From Pestalotiopsis fici W106-1 (Eukaryota > Ascomycota > Sordariomycetes > Amphisphaeriales > Sporocadaceae), in the NCBI RefSeq assembly GCF_000516985.1, contig NW_006917098.1:1426001-1490000 (forward strand): 64,000 nucleotides of DNA. The letters are read 5' to 3'. This document shows positions 10,757 through 22,359 of this stretch, in pieces. How positions within the stretch are numbered: the first letter of the stretch is position 1; every line of letters starts with the position of its first letter. A program made the position numbers and the translations under genes. A model generated the notes under the pieces. That model was given only the letters and a program-made list of their open reading frames with translations, did no database searches and was not told the origin of the DNA.

Positions 10757-12160
10757 GTCATGAGCCAACTTGCCGTCAGAAAGACACTGGGTCCTGCACA
10801 AGACACTCGCAGTTGGGAGAGAGATGAATGCTTTCAGAAGCCACCCTACGATCGTCAATTCGCGATAATCCTTGGGGGGTCGCCCGCCTCATAACCCTGC
10901 ACGATCCGAATGAATGAGCATCTTTCTCCGCCCGCCCTGCTTGTGTGCAGCAGAGGTGGATGTGTTTCTTATATGCTTTACACCTACAGGCCACTGAAAG
11001 ACTTTGCACAGATTGAAGACCGAACGATCAGAGGTCTAGGCCCCTACAAGTCTAGAACCACGAAGTGGGTGTCTCTGCATGCAGCCAGCTGCAGCTTCTG
11101 CCCAATATGTGCATCGCGTGCTATATCCTACAGCTCATGCCTACTACCGAGACCTATACCTTGCCAATGGCTCTACGAGGCAGACACCACTGCTGGGAAT
11201 TTCTTATTTAATGCCTAGGCACAACGCTCAAAACGGCCGCTGGTTGAGTGCAAAAATATGCGAGTCATTTCTTGTTTGCGCTCTCTAGTGTTACGCTGAT
11301 GTGCCAACTCATTCGTGGCTGGGCCGCCGGCATTCGTTCCGCTTACCTTGGTTGCCCACAACGAGGCTGTCACTTGCATATCAATGACTGATCGCGTGCA
11401 TGCGCTCCATCGAATGCATCCTTGAACCAGACTGATCCACGTAGCACAGCTATGTTGTAAAAAGAGTGTCCAATCTAAGCTCGTGTCTCAACATCAGACA
11501 CCCCAAGACAAGAAAATGGGGCGTATGCTCCTCAGACAAAATGCGGCGTATATAGAAAATGAAAAGGTGGCCATTCTAGAGTGTGGTGTCAATCAAGTCG
11601 TTGAAGGCAGGCGGTGCAGAGAGTAAGGCTCTATGACAGTGACATGGACGTTCAATGTCCCACATTCATGACCAGAAAAGAATCCAAACGAGCGAGTTGG
11701 GTTGTTCTAGAGTCTTTTCAAGCGCTCGCCACCATATTTCAGTGTTATGCGATTAAGAGTGCGGTCAATGTGTAGAGTAGCAAGATATCTTCATCTCAGA
11801 TACCCGTTGAATTAGCTATTTACTGTGGCCTATGATACTCGCAGAACACCTGTATGAAATGCCCGAACGCTACCAACAAATATCTTGAATACGTCCTTTG
11901 CTGCCTCTGGCTAATGATGTTGACCTCGCATTGCCCACAAAGGCCAATATCAAGACTGTTCCACCAGGTATAGATCACCCAGCCGGACTAAACAGTCAAA
12001 TCCATCTATGCAATCTCTTGTGGCTGGAAGGAGTAACACTCATCCGTTTGAATCTTCCGTTCGCTATTGGAGGGGTCATGTATCCGAATAAACAGCCAAC
12101 CATTGTCTCTGGTCCAGCACCCTGGCGACCAGACCTGAACAACTAAACTTGGGGAGACAT
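10757..12160. other. gene-free stretch
   Basis: About 1.4 kb between the uncharacterised gene and the tRNA-like sequence. The 5' end of the former may extend to about 10.9 kb. Nothing else recognisable. Confidence 0.5.
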
Positions 12161-12257
12161 ACTGGCTCAATGGTAAGAGCGTAGAGGGCAATGACTACTC
12201 TGCCAGTGTGCCAGGCTCGAGTCCTACTTTGGATTCGCCTGATTTTCTTTTTTTCTC
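12157..12257 (+). pseudogene. tRNA-like relic with intact Pol III boxes
   Basis: An A box TGGCTCAATGG (12164-12174) fits TRGCNNARNNG, and a B box GGCTCGAGTCC (12215-12225) matches GGTTCGANTCC at 10 of 11 positions. A T-run (TTTTCTTTTTTT, 12244-12255) follows at terminator distance. The D stem (GCTC/GAGC) is perfect and a five-pair anticodon stem (TAGAG/CTCTG) can form, but its loop is 11 nt rather than 7. Only three T-stem pairs form, and the acceptor strands do not pair. I read this as a decayed tRNA or tRNA-derived element, not a working tRNA. Confidence 0.4.
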
Positions 12258-12324
12258 ACTTTTCTTTAAAGCCACCCAACCAATTTCCTCGCCCTCCTCT
12301 AATTCTATTTATGAAAACTGCCGC

Positions 12325-13931
12325 TCAATATGCACTTTTTGACTCGGCTTCCACTCTCTGTTCCTCCACGCTGCTATTGTCAGTTGTGGCTCCTTCACTG
12401 ACGACACCAACCTCTGGCTGCCAATGTCCAAACAGAGCAGCCAACGTAAACGGCACGGTGACGAACCACAGCACAAAGCCCAAAATCATCTGGTTCATGT
12501 TGGACCAGTGCGTGGCACCGACCACGTACGCAATGGTGCTGCCAATGGACTCCCAAGACCGCAAGATGCCCGTCATCCTTGCCACGTCGCCGAGTCGTCG
12601 GCCTTCCTGTCCAGACTGCGCGCCGACCTCACCCATAAGCCAGTACAAGTATGTCTGCAGGGCCTCGTAAAAGAAACGGAAGCACATGTAGACGGCCAAG
12701 GCGGACCCGGCAAAGGGACCAGCGCCAAGGTCAAAGGTGGTGTCGGGCTGGGATACCAGGGCGACCTGGACGACGGCGTTCCAGATCCAGCAGGCCGTGA
12801 TGAAGATTACGACTCCGATGTAAAAGATGCGCGACTTGGCGGATTGCGACAACGAAGACATGTCGAGGAAGAAGCCCGTCGTGATATTGGCCAGGAAGCC
12901 GACGATGGCGGTGAGAAAGGAGGCGAGGGCGCGGCTGCGGACGGTGAAGTAGGCTATTAATTGAGGTTAGTGATGCACGAACTCTACTGTACACCTGATA
13001 TATGCAGGAGAGACGGTGCCAATAAACAAAAGCGGCGACATACTGGTTAGATAATTACTCTGGTAAGTAACACCAAATTGTCCCGCGATAAACACGGGGA
13101 TCAACAGCAACAAATAGGCACTCTTGAGCTGTCTCCAAATGGCGCGTGCCTCGACACCGATGCTCGTCTGTCGGACATATTCAATCTTGGTCCCGTCACT
13201 CCGAACGACCTTTTGCGGCTGGGACAGCAACAGAGCAAAGGGAGCACCGAGGGACGAAATGGCAATGAGGCCGAGGTAGGTGTTGTAGCTCACTTTTCCG
13301 GTCGACTTGGTGTTCACGTTGAGCGCGAGAGAAATGGAGCCGCCGACCAGAGGGCCGAGTTGGCGGATACCCATCCATATAGATATGTATCTATTAACGG
13401 TCAGTTTTCATGATCAGAAATATTTGTATCTACTGTTTGTTTGGATGGGTGACCTACTTTCCTCGCTTCGCCTCCTCGGGGTAGCCAACAGCAATGGCTG
13501 CTTCGCTGGCCCATAGTAGTGAAGCACCGATTCCGCAGAGACCAGCTCCTAATAGCATGAACCACTCATTTCCGTAGCGGTTGTTGCAGTAAAGGCCTGC
13601 GGCGTAGGGAGTATAGAAAGCGGCTCCCAGCACCAGTGTCCACTTGGGCGTGATCTTATTCGAGACACCTCCTGCAATGGTACAGCCAACAGACATGAGA
13701 CCGTAGGTCAAGGCATTGGCGGCATTGTTGAGGAATGGCTGATTGACTTTGGTCAGCAAGAATTTTCACAGAATTGGAAAGATGACTGGTTCTTACACTG
13801 GCTTGACCTCCAGCTCCCAAGTTGTTCAATGCCGTCCAAATGCCTGGCTCACAGAGACTGACAAGACCGACGATGATGATCTGAAAGAGACATGATCGGT
13901 AAAACTCGGTGAGTCGGTTGAGCACAGACAT
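12325..13931 (-). CDS. UNC93-like membrane transporter (MFS superfamily)
   Basis: Four exons: 13797-13931, 13458-13738, 13044-13390 and 12325-12953, with introns opening gtaaga, gtaggt and gtatgt and all phases consistent, give 463 residues. The protein is almost entirely hydrophobic helices, about 10-12 membrane segments. It starts with RLTEFYRSCLFQIIIVG and has LCEPGIWTALNNLGAGGQ (27-44), a signature of fungal UNC93-like proteins, then NNAANALTYGLM. The 13044 donor was chosen because it joins YQSNYLT to TYFTVRSRALASF, the usual family motif; reading through would insert an unrelated segment. Fungal members are plasma-membrane or vacuolar MFS-type proteins of unknown substrate; a transport role is inferred from fold. 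The short Ser/Glu-rich C-terminal tail is probably cytosolic. Confidence 0.85.
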
Positions 13932-15778
13932 TTTGAATGCTGAGCAAGCTCAAGTGATGCTATCAACTTGAGCTGTTGAGAACTCTTAGAACAGTAGAGA
14001 AGATATTGTATTCTGCACATCTCTTTATGATAATGACTTGCCAAAGTCGACAAGGAATAGATTCTCGGGTTCACTAATCGCTAGGAAATAGCACGCCATA
14101 GCTCGTTATTGGGCGCCATGTTCAGGAACCCATTTTCTTGCAGCGACGATCACAGAGTCCAGTACTTGGCAAGAGTAGTATAGAACGCATAGCTCCATAA
14201 AAATGATAGAACGTGCGACGTGCTCCCAGGTTAAGGTCGCTGGGGCCTGGCGATAACGATGATGCGGAGTTGAATAGATCCGCATGGAGATTATGTGCAT
14301 GAGCATATGCTCGTAGAAATGCCGGTGATTTTTGGCCGGGAGCGGGATGTATTCTTCTCCAGTATCAATTTATACGTTCACCCGTGCAAGATCGTGGGAT
14401 GCTTTTATGGCGAAAATGAAGAGCTGGCCATGACAGACACTCGTTCTTCAAATAAAGGTAAAGGGACCCGACAATAATGTTCCCATTGTTGAGTTTGCAT
14501 TGCAAATGATTTCGACCGTGCCGAAGTTCAGTGGTGGAAGCACTTCCGAGCGGAAGTCCCAAGCCGACATGGCAAGAAACGTTTGATTCCCATATTGCCG
14601 GGCATTAAGATGTGAGGAATACTAGGGGCAATGCACAGAGATCGGTAGATGCAAAAAGGGTGGAATCAAAGTGGCCAATAACATGCATGTTGATAATCTG
14701 CTGTAAGAGTTGGTCATTTCACCATCTTGGCGAGACATTGCGTGCTTACGGTGCGAAGTCGGAATGTTGAGACACTTCCGGAATCTTAAGCGAGCAGGTT
14801 TCCATTAAATCCAACTTGAATTTAACCCAACTTGAGATACCATTCTTTAATATACTATCTGCATACTATCGGAAATAATTTCCTTGTGCACGAGGTAAGA
14901 GAAAAGCATATTGTCTAGTATTTCTCAGTTTAGTGTTTTCTCGCAGCTCGAAATATGATGGCAATCCCATCCATAGCACTTTCAGAAATATCTTGCACTG
15001 AAGGAACGAGATTAAAGCAGCCCAAGCTGATTCTACTTTGGATATGTTGCTCGAGGCTTGTTTCCCGCGTAATCATTTAGCAGTTCCATATCAAGAGATC
15101 TTGCCATATCCAACGATGCCACCATGGATTCATTAAAAAGCCATGTAGCACACACACGAACTGCGGTCATTTGCCAGATTTACTAGATGAATAGTTAAAG
15201 CACATTTTGCCATGCCAGTTTCTTGCAGAATAAATCAGGAGCCTCGTATGCAGCAGAGGAAAGTGGTGTCCAGGCTCCAGACCAATAGGAAAAGCTCGAA
15301 TTACTCCTTGATGAAGAGTTGCCACGCGCGTCTAGGTTGCGTTGCGGATTTGTCTTCGCTATTATCCTATCGTAGTGGCTTCCTTGGCAGACCGCTGAGA
15401 TCACCATTGTTAGATCGCGTCTCTGTCGCAAAGTGTGATGCACAACCGCCCGCAGAGACCGCCTCTTTCAGCCGCCTCGTTGAGCGATCCTCGATATCTT
15501 GAAGTGTACCCAGACGGAATGCAGTATGACTTTGTAGAGAAAGCCGGCCAACACACAAGACGACAACCCTTGGGCGGTCAGGGAGGGCGCCTTTGATTTC
15601 ACTTTTCGTCGTTCACTTTCCGAGTCGTGACCATATTGAGCAGTGTTCTCCCGTCTAGAACAAGTCTCTGGTATTTCCATCATCAAAAAAAGTTTTCTCC
15701 CCAAAACGCCAGTATCCGCACGCAAATTCCATCGAGTTGTCGTCCATATTGTCCCGTCGGAAGTGATTTCGTTCTTCT
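13932..15778. other. gene-free stretch
   Basis: About 1.85 kb between the UNC93-like gene start and the SmD3 stop. Relatively AT-rich near 14.6-15.1 kb. Open frames of 60-96 codons on both strands carry no family signature. The UNC93-like promoter must lie in the first few hundred bases; no clear TATA element was seen. Confidence 0.55.
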
Positions 15779-16194
15779 TTACCTTCCACCGCGTCCGCTT
15801 GCCCTCGCTCTGCTGACCGTAGCCCTTCCTCTGGCCAGACCGACACCACGACCTCTGGCGTTGCGACTTCTGAACATGGGCGCATTCTTCAACATGTCGG
15901 GCACAATGAAGAAGCGCACGTGGCTGCCCCGGATGTAGACCTGGTCGAGATGGCTGACTCGTCCGTCGCGTGCTGTTACTGTAATGTCCTTGAGCTGGAT
16001 GTTCATGTTGTCCTCGGCTAGAAGACGTGTCAGCAAGGATCGCATGATGCAGAATCAGGGGCAAAGGGGACGGGCTGGCGCGTACCTTCCAGTAGCTTTC
16101 CACGGTATGTCTGGCCGGAAGTGATCTCGAGCGTCACGACATGGCCTTGCGCCTCGTTGAGCAGCTTGATGGGAATGCCAATTGTCGACGTCAT
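15779..16194 (-). CDS. SMD3: small nuclear ribonucleoprotein Sm D3
   Basis: Two exons, 16086-16194 and 15779-16017, are joined by a 68-bp intron (donor gtacgc, acceptor ttctag, phase 1), giving 115 residues. Exon 1 encodes the Sm1 half ([17 protein letters not shown] ... YRGKLLE) and exon 2 continues with [15 protein letters not shown], then the Sm2 motif [19 protein letters not shown]. The C-terminus is an Arg/Gly tail ([12 protein letters not shown]) of the type that is symmetrically dimethylated in D3. SmD3 is one of seven Sm proteins forming the ring on U1, U2, U4 and U5 snRNAs and is essential for splicing. The intron removes a stop-containing segment, so the 88-residue frame seen without splicing is only the second half. 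It is transcribed divergently from TrpRS. Confidence 0.93.
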
Positions 16195-16745
16195 CTTGAC
16201 TGATTGTATCGAGGTGTGTTTGTAATAGTTTTCCGCTTATTGATTGAATTCGCGACGCGTTGAATGAGGTTGAGAGCTCGTGGATGTGGTTACCGACGTG
16301 CAGCGACAGGCAGCTTCAATATGGAGCTGGGATGGGATTGGATCTCTTAGGCTAGACCGAGACGCTTGCTCAGGTTCAATGAGAGCACTGGCCTGGGGGA
16401 GCTTCTGAGAGGTCAAAGGATTTTCCGAGGACCCAGGTCCACACCGACGTCCGTTTTGGCTCACCGTGGTACAAGCTAAAGCCAGGGCTCCGTTGCGGTC
16501 GGGGACCCCTGCGGTGCCTGTCAAAACCCCACCATCAATCATCGGAGGCTGCCCCTCCATTGGAAAAGTTACCCAGCGGGCACAAGGCCAGGTTGTTTGG
16601 TGTTGACTCATAGAAACATCGTACCATTGTCAGAAATTCGATACAAAACTGCGGCCTCTTTGTGCTGGACTTGGACTCCCTGCCACATTGCGATTCTCCA
16701 TCGACCACTTGCCGTCGCCCCTCCCGTCAACGAATTCCGATTACA
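16195..16745. promoter_or_regulatory. shared divergent promoter region of SmD3 and TrpRS
   Basis: A 551-bp gap separates the ATG of SmD3 (-) from the ATG of TrpRS (+). Both are housekeeping genes for RNA processing and translation. No TATA box is evident on either side, as is usual for such genes. The divergent arrangement is seen directly; shared regulation is inference. Confidence 0.5.
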
Positions 16746-18530
16746 ATGGCTGCTGAACCCGAGGCGCCCACCGATGTGGCGCCCGCTGTGGCCACCGATC
16801 CCACTGCGCCCGCAACCAAGAAGCAACTGGTCGACCCTTGGAACGTTGCCGGAGAAATTGGCGAAGATGGCAAGGCAAAGGCCATTGATTACAACAAGTT
16901 GGTGGACGAGTTTGGCACAAAGTTGATTGACCAGCCTCTGCTGGATCGCTTTGAGAAGGTCACTGGCCACAAGCCGCATCGTTTCCTGCGCCGGAGGATC
17001 TTTTTCAGTGAAAGAGACCTGAACCTCATTCTCGACCGCTATGAAAAGGTACTGCAGTTGCAAATACTTGTCCTTGAGAGAGATTGTTTGGGTTTCTAAC
17101 CGCCGCATAGAAAGAACCCTTTTTCCTGTATACAGGCAGAGGCCCTAGCAGTGACAGCATGCACGTCGGCCATCTCCAGATCTTTGACTTTTGCAAGTAC
17201 GTAACCGGCACATGTTATTATTCACACTGAACTAGGAACTACTGTTGACAAAATCCTATAGGTGGTTGCAAGATGTCTTGGATGTGCCTCTGATTATCAT
17301 GCTTACAGATGGTATGTAAAGCCAGACCGTCTTCTTTGATGCGCTTCACATGAGATTAACCAGTGCTTAGACGAAAAGTTCTTGTTCTCCGAAAAGAAGA
17401 CTGTGGAGGAAGTCATGGGTTACTCGCGACCCAATGCCAAGGACATTATCGCCGCCGGCTTCAACCCGGACAAGACCTTCATCTTCTCCGATTATGAATA
17501 CATGGGTGGTGCTTTCTACCGAAACATCACACGCTTCTCCAAATGTGTCACTTACAACACAGCCAAGGCCGTTTTCGGTTTCAACGACAGGTATGCTTGG
17601 GAACGTTGTTTTATGATATCCAATTACTAAAATCTCGTAGCTCCAACATTGGCAAGATCCACTTTGGTAGCATTCAGGGTGCTACAGCCTTTGCATCGTC
17701 ATTCCCCCATATTTTTGGAACAGACGAAAAGAAGACGTCCAAGATCCCGTGTCTTATTCCCTGCGCCATTGACCAGGACCCATACTTCCGTGTCACCAGA
17801 GATGTCGCTGCCCGGCTGAAGATTGCCAAGCCATCTTTGGTTCATGCTCGTTTCTTGGATGCCCTCCAGGGACCTGGCTCCAAGATGTCAGCCAGTATTG
17901 ATACTTCAGCAATCTTCATGAAGGATACACCCAACCAAATCAAGAACAAGATTAACAAGTACGCCTTCTCTGGTGGTCAGGAGACCGTTGAGGAGCACAG
18001 ACGCCTGGGTGGCAATCCTGATGTGGATGTTGCCTACCAGTGGCTCAACTTTTTCATGGAAGACGATGAGGTTTGTTACTCTTCCTATACTGCTTGACCT
18101 GCGCTGACCGATTTTCAAGGAGCTCAAGAAGCTTGGTGAAGATTACCGAAAGGGTGAGCTGCTCACCGGAGAGGTTCGTATACACTCGCTTCCAGATTCA
18201 GGGACTTTCAGCTAACACGTGACACAGCTCAAAGCAATTTGCATCAAGCATCTCCAAGAGTACGTCGGTTCTTTCCAAGAGAGGAGAGCCCAGGTTACAG
18301 ACGAGGTGGTGGACAACTTCTTTGCCCAGAAGCCTCTGCAGTGGAGAGGCAGCTCTACCGGCGAGAGGGTAGTTCCCATTGTGCAAGATGGTGCTTCGCA
18401 GGGCGCAGAGGGTTCGGGAGATGGAAAGATGACAAAGAACCAGCTCAAGAAGCTGGAGAAGGAGAAGCAGATTGCTGCCAAGAAGGCTGCTAAGGCAGCA
18501 GAAAAGGAAGCGGCAAAGGCTTCTGCATGA
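16746..18530 (+). CDS. WRS1: tryptophan--tRNA ligase, cytoplasmic
   Basis: Seven exons: 16746-17048, 17111-17196, 17262-17311, 17371-17590, 17641-18070, 18120-18173 and 18228-18530; all introns GT-AG with consistent phases; 481 residues. It charges tRNA-Trp with tryptophan. The class Ic signature sequences are present: HIGH variant MHVGH (118-122) in the context [15 protein letters not shown], and KMSKS variant KMSAS (301-305) in [19 protein letters not shown] and FFGSIQ-type stretches of the eukaryotic cytosolic enzyme surround the active site. The N-terminal 50 residues are Ala/Pro-rich and there is no mitochondrial presequence. The C-terminus ends in a Lys/Ala-rich helix (KLEKEKQ ... KAAEKEAAK). 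The ATG at 16746 is the first in frame after the upstream stop and gives the expected length. Confidence 0.95.
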
Positions 18531-19052
18531 TCAAGTTGGCAGATGATCGATCCAATATAGGTTGCTCACTCCCATTAGCGCCATATACGCACGCCTTGAA
18601 CCTCGATCCCGGTTCTTCACACAGATCTTGATGCGCAGTGATGTTTGACTCTGACAGTCTGCCGCAAGATCTATAGGTGGGGGATAATGGTATCGAGGGA
18701 CTGCCAGTAATCAAGCTGGGCACACAGAGGAGAGTAAACTGCTTCATCAGCCAAGTCGGAATGACAAGAAACAAAAAAGAAACAAATTCTGTCAAAACTG
18801 TGGACCTATGCCAAAACAGTACAATGTGTTGACTTTCTCGTCTTCTGGCGCAAGCAATTTGGGTGTCTTTGCTAATGTGTACGTAGAACATGATGTGGTC
18901 AGGCAGAAATGGAGGTTTTCAAAATCGGCATTGATAATCCAAGAATATTCATATCCGTGTGTAAAATTCAATAATGAGGCTAATTTCTGGCCATGATACG
19001 CTACGCTAAGAAAACAAAGCATCATAAATAGACATCGATGCATTTCTATAAT
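18531..19052. other. convergent 3' intergenic region
   Basis: About 520 bp between the stops of TrpRS (+) and the 7-TM protein gene (-). It should hold both 3' UTRs. Nothing else seen. Confidence 0.5.
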
Positions 19053-20444
19053 TTAACATGTGCCTCCTACGGCCTTTTCATTGGATCGATTTGATTTCTC
19101 GTTCTTTTCAACATCGTGTGTCGTCGGTTGTGTCCCTTGTTGGACAATGTCGACACCCTCGTCCTCGCCGACCGTTGTCTCAAAGTCCCTCTTCTCGGAT
19201 CCGCCGGCCTCGAGATCAGGTCCCGATTCATAGACACCGTGCGTGGTGCTCGATGTCGCAGGGCCACACTCTTTTCCCCAATTCGGCAGGGCAAAGCCGT
19301 GCAGAGCCAGATCAATCGAGTCCATCCTCTTGAGATTCGAGTTGCGATGTTGCTGCTGCTGGGTCCGGCTGAATGACGACGACATTTTCGAGGGCTGTTT
19401 GGATGCTCCCGACGATGAGGTCCCGGCGGCCGAGTTGGAGACGTGCGGCGCGCCGTGCTTGTTGGTCCGGTACTCGTCGAGCTGGTTGGTGGCCTTGACG
19501 ATCTTGGAGATGAGGTCGGCAATGTTCATCTCAATGTGCAGCTTGACTAGGTAGGTCAGGGGGTGGAACTGGATGTAGACTGCCGAGTTGGGTAGTGACA
19601 TCATGCCAATAAGAATTCCCTAAAATGGATATTAGTATTACTTTTTTTGTCATTTTTCTGCCGAGAGCCGAAGGACCCGATGGATTTGAAATTGGTTCAA
19701 GACTTACATCCATGGATAATGAGACGCACACCATGAGAATGTTAAAGCGCAAGAGCTTGTTATACTTGTGCAAGCCGTTTGCGATGAGTTTCGACCGCAC
19801 GAGGTAGAGGAAGAAAAAGTTGAGACCAATGTCGCAGAGGGCAAACAGTGACTTTTCGCAGCGGTCCCAGTACGTGTTGATGTGAACCCAGCGGTCAGAT
19901 ATTTGCAGCCTCGCGGGGATCCAAATGACGAAGACGCTGATATTGATGAGGCCAATGAAGGCGGCCACTGACCACTTGAGTATATCGGCCTTGTGTTGGT
20001 CCACCATAAGAAGCCGGACTCGGTTGATAATGATCTGGAGGATGCATTGTATTTGGACGACCCAGAGGCACACTGAGAAAGCTCGGTCAGCTAGGCGATC
20101 TTTTGGGAGATGAGATCCCGTACGGATGGTGAGGTATACTCACAAAGCCCAAAAAAGAGCCAAAACCCCGGAAGTATGCTCAGGCTCGGCGTCAAGAACA
20201 GCCAGCTCACAATCGATATTATCACGCACACGAGCCACTCAGCCCAGACCATGATAATGTAGGCATTAAAGAGCTTCCCCCGCTTGTACGACTTCCAGCT
20301 CTGTTGGATCGCCTTGGAAAACGTAAAGACGGTGGTGGCGAGCGTGAAGCCCCAGATGATGCTAACGACGTTGAGGTCCATCAGGGTCGGCTGCTCGGGC
20401 ACGTACCATGATGGCAAAAGATAGCCATTGGCGTCGTTCCCCAT
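19053..20444 (-). CDS. seven-transmembrane integral membrane protein
   Basis: Three exons, 20144-20444, 19708-20072 and 19053-19619 (donors gtgagt and gtaagt; phases 1 and 0), give 410 residues. A short N-terminus with one possible glycosylation-free extracellular segment is followed by about seven hydrophobic helices: TLMDLNVVSIIWGF, LVCVIISIVSWLFL, a pair around LCLWVVQIQCILQIII, VAAFIGLINISVFVIW, ALCDIGLNFFFLYLV, ILMVCVSLSMDGILIG and a final one near PNSAVYIQF. The last 150 residues are Ser/Gln-rich with RTQQQQHRNSNLKRMDSIDL and look cytosolic. The topology is like fungal 7-TM receptor-type proteins, but no CFEM domain or known receptor motif is present. Function is unknown; a sensing role is inference from topology only. 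Confidence 0.75.
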
Positions 20445-22359
20445 CTGGACGGCTGTGTCTCAGCCGTACCAAAACGTTTCTTGTGTCTCTCTCTATTTTT
20501 GTATGGTTCCGTTTTATAGTCCGAGTGCCTCGTCGTGTCTAATGTGCCTCTGAAATGGCAGCGGTCCCACTGGTCGCGATAATCGATATTCGTCACCAAC
20601 ACACCGTCTCTTTGGTCTTTGTATTTTTGGGAAAGTGTCGGCAATGTTAAAACTGGTCCAATGTGACTAGCATCTAATAATGGCAAGTAGAGTAGAGGTC
20701 GTCGTCACTTCAACACCACGGCTGGATGGTGGGTAACACCAACAAAGCAGCAATAGGATGAGTGCCCTTGCAATGGTTTGGTAGTATAATCGTAAATCGA
20801 GATTCACAAGAATACCACAATTAGACAATTTGGGAATTCCCCTCCTTCATCTATCAGATCCGCCAAGAAAACCCGTCGTCTTAGTCTCTCTTCGGATGTG
20901 GCGGTGGACCGGGTATCTGCACGTTTTTCCAACGAAGGCTTCCCATGGATCGGTGTAAAGAGGGACCACCCTCCCCCATCATGGGCCATGTTTGATTACT
21001 TACAGCTTGACCAGGGGGAAGTCAGCCACTCAGGATTTTTCTCTAGGTTTTGCTGCTTTGGGCTGTAGAATGGGCTTGGGATGACTTGGATGGTTGGGCC
21101 AAGGTTTGGACAAAAGGCCTATCAGACTGGGCCAGTAAAGGGTTGCTTGGATGCGCTTCTAGTCCAAGTTCCAGCGCAACCGACAGCGACCATACGCATT
21201 AGAGCAAAAGACGGTCGGGGGGCGAGTCAGTTGTGCTAAACTTGGTGCTAACGCGCGGTTTACCCACGAGCTTGGATGATATCATAACCGCATTGGGGTA
21301 AGGCTCAGGGTTTCCCCAGGTTTAAAGTTTGACTGATCGGCGGGTGGCCCGAAATTTTTCAATACCAGATTTTTCTGTCCCTCTTGTTTCCTACTGCGCT
21401 GACGTTGGCATAGGATGGATGGGAAAGAGGGGACAAAAAATTCATCTGTGCTCTCCCACCTTTCGGAAGGCAAACCCAAAATGCTGGTCCCGACAGTCCC
21501 CCGCCGTTTGTCCGTCCTCCGTCCCGCGCCCGCCAGCTCAGCGCTTATCTTCTAGCCTCGAGGTTATACGCCACGTTTGGTCAAAGGCCTCGACCGGTCC
21601 AACCAACCACACCAACGTTGCTGGTTGCCAAAATGTCGGTTGGTGGATGGAAGGCCCCCCCTCCGCCCCTGAGGACCGGGGATTTTGTCCAAGGCTTAGG
21701 GTCATTCCTTTTAGGGTTTGTTCCTACGGGCTGACAGCGCTGAAGAAGGGGGTTGAGAAACGTGGTAAGCATGGAGAGACCTTGCGGCTCCTTCCTCTGC
21801 GTCCAAAAGTCTATCTATGGACATTCCGAAACAAAGTCATATGCCGTTTTCTCAAAGTCAATTCGTTCGGCAGTTGGTATAGAGAAAGAAGCACTTTTAC
21901 CAACGTGAATGTCCTCAAATGAGTAATCACCCCTGATGCGACTGTTTTTGCCTCCCCTTACGTACGAAGCGGCTGCAGTTGCAAAACACTGCTCAATAAT
22001 GCGGTACAAGACCTCCATGGAAAAGAAAAAAAAGGGACAGACAGGTCATTTCGGCCATATTGACCATGTTGCAATGTAAGCCATTGAGATTGGTTCCTAA
22101 TATTCCAAGTATGCATGAGCCCTGTTCTAGCTGAAAGACGATCGACGTCGGTGCAGCATTCTAGCTAAACTCTATCCCACCGTGACTCGAATATTTATGT
22201 CGGTAGCTCTCCGTGCAGCCAACCCATGTCTCGCTTTGATGACAGACTTGCTTGCAAAAGTCAAGCACTTGCAGCTCATTGGTAACAACTTGTTGTTTAC
22301 TCTCCTCGAACACGACATCGCCGTACATGACACAATAGTCGCTAATTTCGCTTCCTCTG
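20445..22359. other. gene-free stretch
   Basis: About 1.9 kb upstream of the 7-TM gene and downstream of the dehydrogenase. It contains a 197-codon plus frame (21329-21922) with no recognisable domain, no splice support and an amino-acid composition unlike the neighbouring genes; I do not call it. T-rich and A-rich tracts occur near 22025. Confidence 0.5.

Noticed and set aside
12157..12257. Functional tRNA gene
   Set aside because: Acceptor stem does not pair, T stem has only three pairs and the anticodon loop is 11 nt.
15468..16103. 211-codon minus-strand frame across SmD3
   Set aside because: Different frame from the Sm protein; SmD3 is supported by both Sm motifs and a phase-matched intron.
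21329..21922. 197-codon plus-strand frame
   Set aside because: No domain, no homologous-looking motif and composition typical of non-coding GC-rich sequence; left out for lack of evidence.
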